DNA of 64,000 bases, from the NCBI RefSeq assembly GCF_003096055.1, contig NZ_CP029161.1:1-64000 (forward strand). Reading direction: 5' to 3'. This DNA is from Buchnera aphidicola (Melanaphis sacchari) (GTDB lineage Bacteria > Pseudomonadota > Gammaproteobacteria > Enterobacterales > Enterobacteriaceae). Below the pieces are notes generated by a model. That model made no database searches, had not been told where the DNA came from, and saw nothing but the letters and a program-made list of their open reading frames with translations. The stretch's first letter is position 1. Every line of letters starts with the position of its first letter. Made by a program: the position numbers and the translations under genes. Shown in pieces: positions 1-10,402 of this stretch.

Positions 1-84
1 ATAAAAGATAAAAGATAAAAGATAAAAGATAAAAGATAAAAGATAAAAGATAAAAGATAAAAGATAAAAGATAAAAGATAAAAG
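1..84. repeat. Tandem heptamer array (ATAAAAG)x12
   Basis: Twelve perfect consecutive copies of the 7-bp unit ATAAAAG fill the first 84 bases, and the array may continue beyond the window edge. It lies in the same spacer as a consensus DnaA box, 5' of yfgM. One strand is purine-rich (A, G and T only, no C), so it melts easily. Copy number of such short arrays is expected to vary between strains. Whether it helps origin unwinding or is only a slippage product cannot be told from the sequence. Confidence 0.95.
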
Positions 85-109
85 ATAATAATAATTATTA
101 TTATTATTA
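85..109. repeat. ATA/ATT trinucleotide palindrome
   Basis: Directly after the heptamer array, a run of ATA units flips into a run of ATT units. This makes an A/T-only inverted repeat able to form a hairpin or cruciform. It forms a very weakly paired stretch next to the DnaA box and could act as an unwinding element, but that role is inference. Confidence 0.7.
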
Positions 110-355
110 GGAAACATAAAATCTGTGGATAACTCACATTTAATGTTGATAATTCAAGTACTTATTAAATTAATTAACTGTGCACAATTCATGTTTTTTA
201 TATTAATAACTTTTATATATGTTATTATTTTTTTAAAATAAACAAAAAAAAATAAAAAATATTGCTTTCAATGCAACAAAAAATTAAATTTATAATAATA
301 TTTAAGTTAAATTTATACAATAAAACTAAAAATTTAAACAAAAGGACTATTTAAG
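110..355. other. Candidate replication-origin spacer upstream of yfgM
   Basis: This non-coding spacer contains one consensus DnaA box and a looser relative TGTGCACAA at 179-187, set in almost pure A/T sequence with the repeat arrays on its left. In sequenced Buchnera chromosomes the yfgM-der end of the map abuts gidA/mnmG, where the origin is placed (from memory of those maps). The neighbouring gene is outside the window, so calling this oriC rests on the DnaA box, the AT-rich repeats and synteny. Confidence 0.5.
124..132 (-). promoter_or_regulatory. DnaA box (TTATCCACA)
   Basis: The plus strand reads TGTGGATAA, the exact reverse complement of the E. coli R1-type DnaA box TTATCCACA. It sits in a non-coding AT-rich spacer beside tandem repeats, as expected for an origin region. 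A single box could occur by chance in 64 kb, so the context carries much of the weight. Confidence 0.6.
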
Positions 356-991
356 ATGCATTTAATTCAATCTAACCAAATAAAAAAAAATATTTCAATT
401 AAAAAAATTATTTTCCTCATTATATTATTTTTAATAATATTTTGTTTCTTTTGGTTTAAAAACCATATTAATAAAAATAGTTTAAATATAGAAAAAAAAA
501 TTGATATGAAATATTTAAAATACGAAGAAATACAACAAAAAATAAATCAGAAAAATATTAAAAATTTTAATGAAGCAGAACAATTTATATTAGATAACAA
601 AAATATTTATGGCACTTTAGCATCATTTTCTTTAGCTAAAAAATACATTTTAAATAATAACTTAGATAAAGCTTTAGACCAATTAAATAACAGTTTAAAA
701 TACACTAAAGAAGAAAACTTAAAAAACATTTTAAACTTAAGAATTGCTAAAATTCAGATTCAAAAAAAACAAAATAAAGATGCAATAAAAACTTTGGAAA
801 AAATTAATAATAAAAATTGGATAAGTATAGTAGAAAATTTAAAAGGAGATATTTTTATAGAAAAAAAAGACATACAGAAAGCTATAAAATCATGGGAAAA
901 AAGTAAAAAATTTGAAAAGTCTGATGCATTTAAAGAATTAGTTAAAATGAAAATTAATCATGCAAAGCAAATAAATGCAAATGCATCTTAA
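356..991 (+). CDS. yfgM: YfgM, SecYEG-associated periplasmic chaperone-like protein
   Basis: This is a 211-residue protein with a short cytoplasmic tail, one hydrophobic membrane segment at about residues 18-35, then a Lys/Asn-rich periplasmic part containing degenerate TPR-like helices (about residues 70-200). This matches the architecture and length (206 aa) of E. coli YfgM, an inner-membrane ancillary subunit of the Sec translocon. It is followed 32 bases later by der on the same strand. In E. coli bamB lies between them, so bamB has been lost here. AAGGAC upstream serves as ribosome binding site. Sequence conservation is low, so the assignment leans on architecture and synteny. Confidence 0.8.
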   Translation: MHLIQSNQIKKNISIKKIIFLIILFLIIFCFFWFKNHINKNSLNIEKKIDMKYLKYEEIQQKINQKNIKNFNEAEQFILDNKNIYGTLASFSLAKKYILNNNLDKALDQLNNSLKYTKEENLKNILNLRIAKIQIQKKQNKDAIKTLEKINNKNWISIVENLKGDIFIEKKDIQKAIKSWEKSKKFEKSDAFKELVKMKINHAKQINANAS

Positions 992-1023
992 TTAAAATAA
1001 TACAATCAAAAGAGTTAAAATAA

Positions 1024-2388
1024 ATGCTACCTATCATCGCTTTAATAGGACGTACTAATGTTGGAAAATCCACTTTATTTAACGTCTTAACGCAAAAAAG
1101 AAACGCATTAGTAAACAATCAACCTAATCTTACTAGAGATCGAAATTACAGTTCATTTTATCTAAAAAAAAATAAAATAACTATAATTGATACTGCAGGA
1201 TTTGATTTTGAATTAGAAAAGATAAAAAAAGAAACATACAAACAAACATTAATTGCAATTAAAGAATGTGATTTAATTTTATTTCTTGTAAGTGCACGTG
1301 ATGGGGTTATGGCGCAAGAATATGAAATATCAAAAGAAATTAGAAAATATGAAAAAAAAATTATCCTAATTATTAATAAAATAGACGGAGTAAAAGATAT
1401 ATCTAAAATAAATGAATTTTACTCCTTAGGATTTATAGAAAACGCAAAAATTTCTGCAAGTAATAACCAAGGAATTAATACTCTTATTAAAAAATACTTA
1501 ACTCCTTGGATTCAATCAAAATTTGATCCTAAAAAATTAAAAAAAAATAGTCAAATACATCCAAAAATCCCAAAAAAAATAATAAAAATTTCATGTATAG
1601 GAAAACCGAATGTTGGCAAATCTACTTTAATTAATTCTATTTTAAAACAAGAAAGATTAATTACCTCTCATATTCCTGGTACAACATTGGATAGTATACC
1701 AATATCTATTGATCATAATAAAAAAAACTATACTTTTATAGATACTGCTGGAATTTCTAAAAAAAGACATTCTAAAAATAAAATAGAGAAAATTTCTATA
1801 ATTAAAACACTAAAAAATATTGAAAAAACCAATATCTCTCTATTAATAATAGATGCAACATTAAAAATATCTAATCAAGATTTAACATTAGCAAATATAA
1901 TAGAAAAATGTGGAAAACCTGTAATCATAGTAATAAACAAATGGGATTTAATAAATAAATTAGAAAAAAAAATATTAAAAAAATTAATAAGAAAACAGTT
2001 AGAAAATCATATTTTTTCTGAAATACATTTTATATCAGCATTGCATAAAATAGGATTATCAAAAATATTTAAATCTATAAATAAAATTTTCCAAAAATCT
2101 CAAAAAAAAATTGCTACTTCATTACTTGTAAAAACTATGTATTCAGCAATTCAAAGGCATCGACCTCCCATTATACATGGACGCCGAATAAAACTAAAAT
2201 ATGCCCATTTAGGAAGCTCTAATCCATTTAAGATTATTGTACATGGAAACCAAGTAAAATATTTATCATTATCTTATAAAAAATATTTAAAAAAATATTT
2301 TTATAACGCACTTAATATGAATGGAATACCTATACAAATAGAATTTAAAGAAACAAAAAATCCCTATATTTTTAAAAAAAATAATTAA
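1024..2388 (+). CDS. der: GTPase Der (EngA), ribosome assembly
   Basis: This is a 454-residue tandem-GTPase protein acting in 50S ribosomal subunit maturation. The first G domain has the P-loop GRTNVGKST at residues 9-17, DTAGF and NKID. The second has GKPNVGKST from residue 193, DTAGI and NKWD. A KH-like C-terminal domain follows. Two consecutive G domains are diagnostic of the family. The basic C-terminal tail of the 490-residue E. coli protein is shortened. Its stop codon overlaps the 3' end of the convergent fdx by four bases. It is probably cotranscribed with yfgM. Confidence 0.97.
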   Translation: MLPIIALIGRTNVGKSTLFNVLTQKRNALVNNQPNLTRDRNYSSFYLKKNKITIIDTAGFDFELEKIKKETYKQTLIAIKECDLILFLVSARDGVMAQEYEISKEIRKYEKKIILIINKIDGVKDISKINEFYSLGFIENAKISASNNQGINTLIKKYLTPWIQSKFDPKKLKKNSQIHPKIPKKIIKISCIGKPNVGKSTLINSILKQERLITSHIPGTTLDSIPISIDHNKKNYTFIDTAGISKKRHSKNKIEKISIIKTLKNIEKTNISLLIIDATLKISNQDLTLANIIEKCGKPVIIVINKWDLINKLEKKILKKLIRKQLENHIFSEIHFISALHKIGLSKIFKSINKIFQKSQKKIATSLLVKTMYSAIQRHRPPIIHGRRIKLKYAHLGSSNPFKIIVHGNQVKYLSLSYKKYLKKYFYNALNMNGIPIQIEFKETKNPYIFKKNN

Positions 2389-2717
2389 TTTCCAGTATAA
2401 TTTGCATTATATAAAGGTATCTCTACTTCAATGTCATCATCGCCAATAATAGCTTGGCAACTTAATCGACTTGTAGATTCTAAGCCCCAAGCTTTATCTA
2501 AAACATCATCTTCTTTTTCAGACCAGCCTGAAAGAGAATGAAAACCTTTTCTAATAACGCAATGGCAAGTACTGCAAGCACAAGATTTTTCACATGCATG
2601 TTCTAATAAAATATTATTATTTAATGCAACATTTAAAATTGTTTCACCTTTTTTACATTCACAAATTGCACCTTTAGGCAAAATAAGTTTATGCGGTAAA
2701 AATAAAATTTTAGGCAT
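2385..2717 (-). CDS. fdx: [2Fe-2S] ferredoxin of the Isc system
   Basis: This is a 110-residue adrenodoxin-type ferredoxin that supplies electrons for Fe-S cluster assembly on IscU. The ligand motif [12 protein letters not shown] and a later single Cys (SRLSCQA) provide the cluster ligands, and DKAWGLE is typical of Isc ferredoxins. The start is set at the second of two adjacent ATGs, which gives MPKILFLPH aligned with the E. coli start. The ATG at 2720 is an alternative and is better spaced from the GAG upstream. It is the last gene of the hscB-hscA-fdx group, and its 3' end overlaps der tail to tail. Confidence 0.96.
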   Translation of the reverse strand: MPKILFLPHKLILPKGAICECKKGETILNVALNNNILLEHACEKSCACSTCHCVIRKGFHSLSGWSEKEDDVLDKAWGLESTSRLSCQAIIGDDDIEVEIPLYNANYTGN

Positions 2718-2768
2718 CATTTAATCTCAGTTAATTTTATAAGTTTTAATATAAAGATATATAGTATT

Positions 2769-4262
2769 TTATATACTAAAAATATTGTTATCAATTTGAA
2801 TTTTTTTTTCTTTTTGAGTATACTTTTCTGAAGCTGTTATATTAATTAATCCGTCTGTATCAATTTCAAATGTAACTAAAATACGAATTTTTCCAGCTTT
2901 TTGAGGTGGAATACCTTTTAATACAAAACGTGATAAAGAAATACAATCCTGAACAAGTTCTTGCTCTCCTTGCAATACATGAATTAAAATAGCAGTTTGA
3001 TTATCTTTAAAAGTTGTAAATTCTTTTGTTTTCGAAATTGGTATAGATGTATTTTTAAAAATAATTTTTTCTACTACACCGCCCATAACTTCAATACCTA
3101 ATGATAAAGGAACAACATCTAATAATAACGTTTTTTTATAATAACTATTTTGCATAAGCATATTAGCGTGAATAGCAGCGCCTATTGCAACTACTTGATC
3201 TGGATTAATAGTTGTTAATAAAGGTTTATTAAAAAATTTTTGAACTTCTTCGTAAACTATAGGAATACGCGTAGATCCTCCGACCATAATAACTTCTTGA
3301 ATACTTTCTTTTTTTAAATCAATTTCTTTTAAAATATTAGAACAAATAAGCAATGTTTTTTGAACTAAATGTAGGGTAATTGCATTAAATTCATCACGAT
3401 GAATTGTTTCATGATAATCAAAAAAATCTATTTTTACTTTCTCGCATTGACTTAGTTTTATTTTAATTTCTTTTGATTTTTGAAGTAATAACGATTGAAA
3501 AAATTTATCATTTTCATTAGACAAATTTAATTTCTTAGAAATGTATTTTAATAAACATAAATCAAAATCATCGCCTCCTAAATTTGCATCCCCACTCGTT
3601 GCTAAAACTTCAAAAACACCTTGATTTAATTTTAATATAGATACATCGAAAGTCCCTCCTCCTAAATCATATACAATTATTATCCCCTGTTTTTTCTCCT
3701 GTAGACCATATGCAATAGCAGCAGATGTAGGTTCGTTTAATAATCTAATCAATTTCATTTGCGCTAATATTGCGGCTTTTTTAATTGATTCTCTTTGGAT
3801 ATTATTAAAATATGCAGGTACTGTAATAACAGTTGATCGAATTTCTTGATCATATGCATAACATGCTCTCCTTCTTAAATATTCTAATATTTTACTCACA
3901 ATATCAATAGGAGTGAAAATACCAGCATTAGTATGAAAAAAAATACCTCCATCTTCACTTCTATGTATAATATAAGGTAAATTAGGAAATTGTTTTTCAA
4001 TAAAATTAATAGAACGTCCAATTAAACGTTTTACTGAAATAATTGTATTTGTTGGATCTTCAATAATTTTTTTTTCAGCTTCTGCTCCAATCAAAAATTT
4101 ATCTTTATTAAAGTATATAACTGAAGGCAATAAATAACATTTATTTTCATCTTTTAATAAAGTTATACGTCTATTTCTTATTGAAGATACAAGGGAATAT
4201 GTTGTTCCAAAATCAATACCTAAAACTAATTTATTATCAAATTTTTCTTTCAAAGAAATCAT
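2769..4262 (-). CDS. hscA: Hsp70-type chaperone HscA, C-terminally truncated
   Basis: HscA is the specialised Hsp70 that, with HscB, releases Fe-S clusters from IscU. The nucleotide-binding domain is complete: GIDFGTTYS near residue 15, DLGGGTFDVS, GGDDFD and GGSTRIP. The beta-sandwich substrate domain follows (LLLDVVPLSLGIE onward). The protein stops at 497 residues, just after the ITASEKYT strand. E. coli HscA has about 616, so the whole alpha-helical lid is missing. Only 51 bases separate its stop from fdx, so the lid is deleted and not merely out of frame. HscB lies 15 bases upstream. Confidence 0.95.
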   Translation of the reverse strand: MISLKEKFDNKLVLGIDFGTTYSLVSSIRNRRITLLKDENKCYLLPSVIYFNKDKFLIGAEAEKKIIEDPTNTIISVKRLIGRSINFIEKQFPNLPYIIHRSEDGGIFFHTNAGIFTPIDIVSKILEYLRRRACYAYDQEIRSTVITVPAYFNNIQRESIKKAAILAQMKLIRLLNEPTSAAIAYGLQEKKQGIIIVYDLGGGTFDVSILKLNQGVFEVLATSGDANLGGDDFDLCLLKYISKKLNLSNENDKFFQSLLLQKSKEIKIKLSQCEKVKIDFFDYHETIHRDEFNAITLHLVQKTLLICSNILKEIDLKKESIQEVIMVGGSTRIPIVYEEVQKFFNKPLLTTINPDQVVAIGAAIHANMLMQNSYYKKTLLLDVVPLSLGIEVMGGVVEKIIFKNTSIPISKTKEFTTFKDNQTAILIHVLQGEQELVQDCISLSRFVLKGIPPQKAGKIRILVTFEIDTDGLINITASEKYTQKEKKIQIDNNIFSI

Positions 4263-4277
4263 TTAGAAAATCCTAAT

Positions 4278-4793
4278 TTATCTGTATAAAATAATATTGT
4301 TAGTTTTTAAACGAGTTTGCATATTTTTAAAAAAACGCAATTTAATAACTGCTTGAATAAATTTGTCCCAATTTTTTTTATTAAATTCTACCTCAATAAT
4401 ATCTTCGTAACTTTTTATTTTTTTTTGTATTTTTTTTAAATAAATTTTAATTTTTTCTTTATCTACGGTATTTTTAGTTAAAAAATCTAATTCTTCATAA
4501 AAAGAAAAATATTTTTTTAAAAAATCTTGATTATAAAATGATATTTTTTCTTGGCTAATCTTTAAACCATTTAAAGAAAGAAGATACAATGCTCTACTTA
4601 ATGAATCTTTTAAAGTTGTATAACCTTGATTAATTTTTATAGATTTTTTAAGAACTATTTTTTTTTCGTGTTCAGATTTACTGATAAATAAATCAGGATG
4701 AAATTTTAATTGTAATTTGTAAAAGTTTTGAGTAAGCAATTCTTTATCAATTTTAAATTTTTTTTTTAAATTAAATAATGAAAAGTAATCCAT
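4278..4793 (-). CDS. hscB: J-domain co-chaperone HscB
   Basis: This is a 171-residue J-type co-chaperone that delivers IscU to HscA and stimulates its ATPase. The N-terminal J domain carries the invariant HPD motif in KFHPDLF at about residue 32. The C-terminal three-helix IscU-binding region is present but rich in Lys and Phe. Length equals the E. coli protein (171). It lies 15 bases upstream of hscA, so the two are translated from one message. A hairpin just upstream separates it from iscU. Confidence 0.93.
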   Translation of the reverse strand: MDYFSLFNLKKKFKIDKELLTQNFYKLQLKFHPDLFISKSEHEKKIVLKKSIKINQGYTTLKDSLSRALYLLSLNGLKISQEKISFYNQDFLKKYFSFYEELDFLTKNTVDKEKIKIYLKKIQKKIKSYEDIIEVEFNKKNWDKFIQAVIKLRFFKNMQTRLKTNNIILYR

Positions 4794-4867
4794 AAATCAC
4801 CTAAATCTTAAATCATATAAATCTAATTAAATTTAATCTTATAAAGTTTAAGTAAAAAAAGTATTAA

Positions 4868-4895
4868 ATGTTGAAAGAAATTATTCTTTCAACAT
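4868..4895 (-). terminator. Hairpin terminator downstream of iscU
   Basis: A perfect 12-bp stem (ATGTTGAAAGAA and its complement) encloses the 4-base loop ATTA. It lies between the iscU stop and the hscB start on the minus strand. Read on that strand, it follows iscS-iscU and precedes hscB, so it should end or weaken the iscSU transcript. The stem is AT-rich but clearly longer than chance. Confidence 0.7.
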
Positions 4896-4908
4896 AATTT
4901 TAAAAAAA

Positions 4909-5295
4909 TTAACTATTATTTTTTTTATTTTTATAATTCTCTACTGCTGCTTTAATTGCATCCTCTGCTAAGATGGAACAATGAATTTTTACTGGTGGTA
5001 ATTCTAATTCCTCTGCTATGCTAGTATTTTTAATTTCTTGTGCTTCTGTAATAGATTTTCCTTTTATCCATTCTGTTACCAGTGAACTAGAAGCTATTGC
5101 AGAACCGCAACCATAAGTTTTAAAACACGCATCTTCAATAATTCCTTCATCATTAACTTTAATTTGTAATTTCATTACATCACCACACGCTGGCGCACCT
5201 ACTAATCCACTACCTACATTTGTATCAGAATTAGAAAAAGAACCAACGTTCCGAGGATTTTCATAATGATCCATAACTTTTTTACTATATGCCAT
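4909..5295 (-). CDS. iscU: Fe-S cluster scaffold IscU
   Basis: This is a 128-residue scaffold on which IscS and ferredoxin build [2Fe-2S] and [4Fe-4S] clusters. The three cluster ligands are at the E. coli positions: Cys37 in GAPACGD, Cys63 in YGCGSA and Cys106 in KIHCSI. Asp39, which makes the cluster labile, is kept. The HscA recognition motif is LPPVK, as in E. coli. It lies 31 bases downstream of iscS. No iscA or iscR is found on either side, so the operon is reduced to the core. Confidence 0.98.
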   Translation of the reverse strand: MAYSKKVMDHYENPRNVGSFSNSDTNVGSGLVGAPACGDVMKLQIKVNDEGIIEDACFKTYGCGSAIASSSLVTEWIKGKSITEAQEIKNTSIAEELELPPVKIHCSILAEDAIKAAVENYKNKKNNS

Positions 5296-5326
5296 TTTAA
5301 TTACCTATATAAAATTTTGTTACATT

Positions 5327-6541
5327 TTAATTATGATCCCACTCTATACTATTTAAATCAACTCCTGATTTAAACATTTCCCATAATGGTGAAAGTTCGC
5401 GCAATTTATGAATAGATTTATGAACTAAAGAAATAGTATGATTGATTTCTTCTTCAGTAGTAAATCTTCCAATAGAAAATCGAATGGAACTATGCGCTAG
5501 TTCGTCTTTGATACCAAGAGCTCTTAAAACATAAGAAGGTTCTAAACTAGAAGATGTACAAGCTGAACCAGAAGAAATTGCTAAATCCTTTAATGCCATA
5601 ATTAAAGATTCGCCTTCGACGTAATTAAAGCTCACATTTAAAATATGAGGTGCACCTTGTTGTAAATCACTATTTAAATAAACTTCTTCAATATTTTTAA
5701 TTCCATTCCAAAGAATATTTTTTAAATGATTTAAATAAATAAAATCATCCTTTATTTTTTTCTTAGCTATTTTACATGATTCTCCCATACCGACAATTTG
5801 ATGAACAGGCAAAGTGCCCGAACGCATACCTCTTTCGTGTCCACCGCCGTGTAACAAGGCTGATAAACGAACGCGTGGTTTTCTACGAACATATAAACCA
5901 CCAATACCTTTAGGTCCATATATTTTATGAGCTGAAAATGACATCAAATCTATGGAAGAATGTTTTAAATTAATAGGAATTTTTCCGACACTTTGCGTAG
6001 CGTCTACGTGAAAAAAAATATCATTAGATCGACAAATTTTAGATATATTGTTAATATCTTGTATAATTCCAGTCTCATTATTTACATGCATGATAGAAAT
6101 TAAGATAGTATTTTTTTTTATATTTTTCTTTAAATCGCTTAAATCAATAATTCCATTATTTTTAGGTGTAAGATAAGTAATTGAAAAACCTACACTTTCT
6201 AAATATCTACAAGTATCTAATACAGATTTGTGTTCTGTTTTACTTGTGATGATATGATTACCCTTTTTTTTATGAAAATAAGCAATACCTTTAATTGCTA
6301 AATTATTCGCTTCAGTAGCACCAGATGTGAATACAATTTCACGAGAATCTGCACCAATTAATTCGGATATTTCATTTCGTGCAATATCAACCGCTTCTTC
6401 AGCTTCCCAACCAAATTTATGGGATCGAGAAGCTGAATTTCCAAAAATTCCATCTATTGTTAAATAATTCATCATTTTTTTTGCAACTTTTAATTCTACC
6501 GGAGTTGTTGCGGCATAATCTAAATAAATTGGAGTTTTCAT
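5327..6541 (-). CDS. iscS: Cysteine desulfurase IscS
   Basis: This 404-residue PLP enzyme removes sulfur from cysteine for Fe-S clusters and tRNA thiolation. The PLP lysine is Lys206 in [12 protein letters not shown]. The sulfur-carrying cysteine is in [13 protein letters not shown] (Cys328 in E. coli numbering). The [12 protein letters not shown] motif and the conserved C-terminal tail are intact. Length is identical to the E. coli enzyme. It heads the minus-strand isc genes and is divergent from tRNA-Trp. The repressor gene iscR, normally upstream, is absent. Confidence 0.98.
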   Translation of the reverse strand: MKTPIYLDYAATTPVELKVAKKMMNYLTIDGIFGNSASRSHKFGWEAEEAVDIARNEISELIGADSREIVFTSGATEANNLAIKGIAYFHKKKGNHIITSKTEHKSVLDTCRYLESVGFSITYLTPKNNGIIDLSDLKKNIKKNTILISIMHVNNETGIIQDINNISKICRSNDIFFHVDATQSVGKIPINLKHSSIDLMSFSAHKIYGPKGIGGLYVRRKPRVRLSALLHGGGHERGMRSGTLPVHQIVGMGESCKIAKKKIKDDFIYLNHLKNILWNGIKNIEEVYLNSDLQQGAPHILNVSFNYVEGESLIMALKDLAISSGSACTSSSLEPSYVLRALGIKDELAHSSIRFSIGRFTTEEEINHTISLVHKSIHKLRELSPLWEMFKSGVDLNSIEWDHN

Positions 6542-6690
6542 ACATTATTACCTTAAAAATTATAAAATTTTTTTTTGGCACAAATATTCTGATCTTTAGA
6601 AAAAATTTATTAAAAAATCAAAAAAAATATATAAAATACAAACTAGACTTTTTGTTTAATTAAGAATATAATTATTTTTAAAAATTCAAT

Positions 6691-6767
6691 AGGGGTGTAG
6701 TTCAATTTGGTAGAGCATCGGTCTCCAAAACCGAAAGTTGTAGGTTCAAGTCCTTCCACCCCTGCCA
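6691..6767 (+). tRNA. trpT: tRNA-Trp (CCA anticodon)
   Basis: This is a complete cloverleaf with acceptor AGGGGTG pairing CACCCCT, and an anticodon loop reading CTCCAAA with anticodon CCA. The T-loop GTTCAAG is present, with discriminator G, and 3' CCA is encoded. It lies alone between the divergent iscS and ilvD genes. Confidence 0.97.
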
Positions 6768-6954
6768 ATTAATTTCTTTCATTATATTTTTTTTAAAAAT
6801 AATTATTTCAAAAAAATTGTTTTTTTAATAAACAATATCAATCGATTATTATATATTACACATTACACATATAAATCCTAGAATAAAAAATATAAAATTT
6901 CTATAAAATATTATAGCAATAAAGCTAATATTAATATTTTTTTGGAGCCAGAAA

Positions 6955-8805
6955 ATGCCAAAGTATCGTTCTTTTACAACGACTCATGGAAGAAATATGT
7001 CAGGAGCTAGATCTTTATGGCGTGCTACAGGAATGAATGACGAAGATTTTAAAAAACCTATTATTGCCGTAGTTAATTCTTTTTCTCAGTTTGTACCAGG
7101 CCATATTCATTTGCAAGAAGTTGGAAAAATAATTTCAAAAACAATAAAAAAATCAGGTGGAGTTCCAAAAGAATTTAATACTATTGCAATAGATGATGGA
7201 ATAGCAATGGGGCACTCAGGAATGCTTTATTCTTTGCCTTCGCGTGAATTAATTGCTGACTCAATAGAATATGTAGTCAATGCTCATTGCGCCGATGCGA
7301 TGATTTGTATTTCTAATTGTGATAAAATAACTCCAGCTATGTTAATGGCATCATTGCGCTTAAATATACCATCGGTTTTCGTATCAGGAGGACCAATGGA
7401 AGCTGGAAAAATTCAAGGTCAAAAAAAATTAAAAAAATTAGATTTAGTAGATGCAATTATTTATTCAGGAAATCCAAATAAATCAGATGCTTTTGTAAAA
7501 GAAATTGAAATGTCTGCGTGTCCTACGTGTGGTTCTTGCTCTGGAATGTTCACTGCTAATTCTATGAATTGCTTAGTAGAAGCAATGGGATTGGCTCTAC
7601 CAGGAAACGGTACATTGCTTGCTACACATATTGATCGTAAAAAATTATTTGAAAAATCCGGAAAAATTATAGTAAAAATTACAAAAAATTACTATGAAAA
7701 AAACAATAAACAAGTGTTACCTCGATCTATAGCTAATAAAAAATCTTTTGAAAATGCAATGTCTTTAGATATTTCTATGGGAGGTTCTACCAATACTATT
7801 TTGCATCTATTAGCAGCAGCGCAAGAAGGAAATGTTCACTTTACAATGTCTGATATTAATAGTCTTTCTAAAAAAATTCCTCATATCTGCAGTGTGGCGC
7901 CAAGTAGTACTGTGTATCACGTTGAGGATGTACATCGTGCAGGTGGTGTAATGAGAATATTAGGCGAGTTAAATCGTTTTAATCTGCTCCATAAAACAAC
8001 AAAAAATGTACTAGAATTAACTTTAGAGGAAACATTAAATAAATATGACATTCTAAGTACAAATGATCAAAATATAATAAAAATGTTTCATGCAGGACCA
8101 GGAGGTATACGTACAACTAAACCGTATTCTCAAGATTTTAGATGGAAAGAATTGGATAAAGATCGCGTTAACGGATGTATCAGATCTTGTAACAATGCGT
8201 ACAATAAAAATGGTGGTTTATCTGTGCTATATGGAAATTTAGCAAAAAACGGTTGTATAATTAAAACAGCAAGTGTAAATCAAGAAAATTATATTTTTTC
8301 TGGTACTGCTAAAGTATATGAAAGTCAAGAAGAAGCGGTAACAGCTATCTTATCAAAAAAAATAATACCTGGAGATGTTGTAGTAATTCGATATGAAGGC
8401 CCAAAAGGGGGGCCAGGAATGCAAGAAATGTTATATCCTACAACATATTTAAAATCTATGAATTTAGATAAAAAATGCGCATTAATTACAGACGGTCGAT
8501 TTTCCGGTGGAACTTCAGGGTTATCTATCGGTCATATTTCACCGGAAGCAGCAAATAAAGGTGTAATAGCTTTAGTTAAAAACGGTGATAATATTAAAAT
8601 TGATCTTTATCAAAAAACTATTCACCTAAACATTACTGAAGAAGAATTAAATAACCGCATTTTAAATGAAAATTCAAAAGGTTTAAAAGCATATAAACCT
8701 AAAAATCGAAAAAGATATATTTCTTCAGCATTAAAATTTTACGCACATTTTGCTACTAGTGCTGATACAGGCGCAATAAGAAACAAAAAAAAACTTAATG
8801 TTTAA
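6955..8805 (+). CDS. ilvD: Dihydroxy-acid dehydratase IlvD
   Basis: This is a 616-residue Fe-S dehydratase that converts dihydroxy acids to the keto acids of valine and isoleucine. Cluster-binding cysteines lie in the family motifs [10 protein letters not shown] and [21 protein letters not shown] near the C-terminus is also diagnostic. Length equals E. coli IlvD (616). A GGAG site precedes the ATG. It is followed 44 bases later by ilvC, forming a branched-chain amino acid pair that fits nutrient supply to an insect host. An in-frame A9 tract lies near the C-terminal end. Confidence 0.98.
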   Translation: MPKYRSFTTTHGRNMSGARSLWRATGMNDEDFKKPIIAVVNSFSQFVPGHIHLQEVGKIISKTIKKSGGVPKEFNTIAIDDGIAMGHSGMLYSLPSRELIADSIEYVVNAHCADAMICISNCDKITPAMLMASLRLNIPSVFVSGGPMEAGKIQGQKKLKKLDLVDAIIYSGNPNKSDAFVKEIEMSACPTCGSCSGMFTANSMNCLVEAMGLALPGNGTLLATHIDRKKLFEKSGKIIVKITKNYYEKNNKQVLPRSIANKKSFENAMSLDISMGGSTNTILHLLAAAQEGNVHFTMSDINSLSKKIPHICSVAPSSTVYHVEDVHRAGGVMRILGELNRFNLLHKTTKNVLELTLEETLNKYDILSTNDQNIIKMFHAGPGGIRTTKPYSQDFRWKELDKDRVNGCIRSCNNAYNKNGGLSVLYGNLAKNGCIIKTASVNQENYIFSGTAKVYESQEEAVTAILSKKIIPGDVVVIRYEGPKGGPGMQEMLYPTTYLKSMNLDKKCALITDGRFSGGTSGLSIGHISPEAANKGVIALVKNGDNIKIDLYQKTIHLNITEEELNNRILNENSKGLKAYKPKNRKRYISSALKFYAHFATSADTGAIRNKKKLNV

Positions 8806-8849
8806 GAAAATTATTTCTTAAAATAATTTCAAAAATTAAGGATATCTAA

Positions 8850-10322
8850 ATGAATTACTTTAATAGATTGTGTTTTCGTAAAAAAATTAATGAAATTAGA
8901 CAATGTCGTTTTATGAAAAGAGATGAATTTAAAGATAAAAATAAAATCCTAAAAAATAAAAAAATAGTTATTATAGGATGTGGATCACAAGGTCTAAATC
9001 AAGGATTAAATATGAGAGATTCTGGATTAGATATCTCTTATGCTTTAAAAAAAAGTAGTATTTTAAAAAAAAATAAATCCTGGTCGAATGCTGTTGAAAA
9101 CAATTTTGAAGTAAATGATTACGAATCATTGATACCAAAAGCTGATTTAGTAATTAATTTAACTCCAGATAAACAGCATGAAAATGTTGTAAAAGAATTG
9201 CAAAAATTAATGAAAAAAAACTCGTGTTTAGGTTATTCACATGGTTTTAACATTGTAGAATCTGGTGAAATTATACGAAAAGATATAACAGTAATAATGG
9301 TAGCACCGAAATGTCCGGGTACAGAAGTAAGAGAAGAATTTAAAAGAGGTTTTGGCGTTCCTACATTAATCGCTGTACATTCTGAAAATAATCCAAATAA
9401 AATAGGTTTAGAAATAGCAAAAGCTTGGGCTTATTCAACAGGAGGACATCGTGCAGGTGTATTAGAGTCTTCATTTGTAGCAGAAGTAAAATCAGATTTA
9501 ATGGGCGAACAAACTATTTTATGCGGTATGTTACAAACAGCATCATTAATATGTTATGAAAAATTAATTGATGATAAAAATAATCCTTCTTATTCTTCTA
9601 AGTTAATACAATATGGTTGGGAAACTATAACAGAATCTATGAAACACGGAGGTATCACTTTAATGATGGATAGGCTTTCTAATACATCGAAAATACGAGC
9701 CTTTAAAATTTGCAATGAGGTCAAAAAAATATTAAAACCATTATTTAAAAAACATATGGATGATATTATTTCGGGTTATTTTTCCGAACAAATGATGAAA
9801 GATTGGTCTAATAATGATAAAAATTTATTAAACTGGCGTGAAGAAATAAAAAATACGGCTTTTGAAAAATCTTCTCATCATTCTGAAAAAATATCTGAAC
9901 AAGAATATTACGATCATGGAACACTTATGGTAGCCTTATTAAAAGCTGGTGTTGAATTAGCTTTTGAAACTATGATAGAAGCAGGCATTATGCATGAATC
10001 AGCTTATTATGAATCATTACATGAATTACCGTTAATCGCTAATACAATTGCAAGAAAAAAATTATACGAAATGAATATGGTTATTTCTGATACTGCTGAA
10101 TATGGTAGCTATCTTTTTACAAAATCTGCGTATCCTATTTTAAAGAAATTTATTACAACTATTGAAAAAAATAGTTTAGGTTCTTCGTTGTCTAAAAAAT
10201 CATTAAATAATCTCGAATTATATCAAATCAACGAAAGTATCCGTAATCATCCTGTTGAAATTATTGGTCGTAAATTAAGAAATTATATGAAAGAAATGAA
10301 AGAAATTGCAGTAGCAAAATAA
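8850..10322 (+). CDS. ilvC: Ketol-acid reductoisomerase IlvC (class II)
   Basis: This is a 490-residue NADPH enzyme that isomerises and reduces acetolactate and acetohydroxybutyrate for valine and isoleucine synthesis. It has the Rossmann motif [12 protein letters not shown] near residue 42, and [14 protein letters not shown]. The duplicated C-terminal knotted domain of class II enzymes has metal ligands in the [11 protein letters not shown] region. Length matches E. coli (491). AAGGAT precedes the start. It follows ilvD directly, and the two are probably one transcription unit. Confidence 0.98.
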   Translation: MNYFNRLCFRKKINEIRQCRFMKRDEFKDKNKILKNKKIVIIGCGSQGLNQGLNMRDSGLDISYALKKSSILKKNKSWSNAVENNFEVNDYESLIPKADLVINLTPDKQHENVVKELQKLMKKNSCLGYSHGFNIVESGEIIRKDITVIMVAPKCPGTEVREEFKRGFGVPTLIAVHSENNPNKIGLEIAKAWAYSTGGHRAGVLESSFVAEVKSDLMGEQTILCGMLQTASLICYEKLIDDKNNPSYSSKLIQYGWETITESMKHGGITLMMDRLSNTSKIRAFKICNEVKKILKPLFKKHMDDIISGYFSEQMMKDWSNNDKNLLNWREEIKNTAFEKSSHHSEKISEQEYYDHGTLMVALLKAGVELAFETMIEAGIMHESAYYESLHELPLIANTIARKKLYEMNMVISDTAEYGSYLFTKSAYPILKKFITTIEKNSLGSSLSKKSLNNLELYQINESIRNHPVEIIGRKLRNYMKEMKEIAVAK

Positions 10323-10323
10323 T

Positions 10324-10349
10324 ATACATATATATGCATATATATGTAT
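10324..10349. repeat. Perfect 26-bp palindrome between ilvC and rep
   Basis: Immediately after the ilvC stop lies a perfect inverted repeat with 13-bp arms and no spacer, centred on ATATGCATAT at about 10336/10337. It consists of alternating purine-pyrimidine AT/TA and CA/TG steps. It lacks a GC stem or U-tract, so it is a poor Rho-independent terminator. It may be a slippage-generated repeat or a cruciform-forming end. Confidence 0.75.
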
Positions 10350-10402
10350 CATCTGAAAAAATTAATTATTTCACTCATATCAAATCATTAAATTTAATTA
10401 TG

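Noticed and set aside
1..84. Repeat array as a CRISPR
   Set aside because: The 7-bp units are contiguous without spacers, and no cas gene is present; it is a simple tandem repeat.
6379..6663. Open frame antisense to the 5' end of iscS
   Set aside because: It is a shadow of the conserved iscS coding sequence and runs into AT-rich spacer; no ribosome binding site or family.
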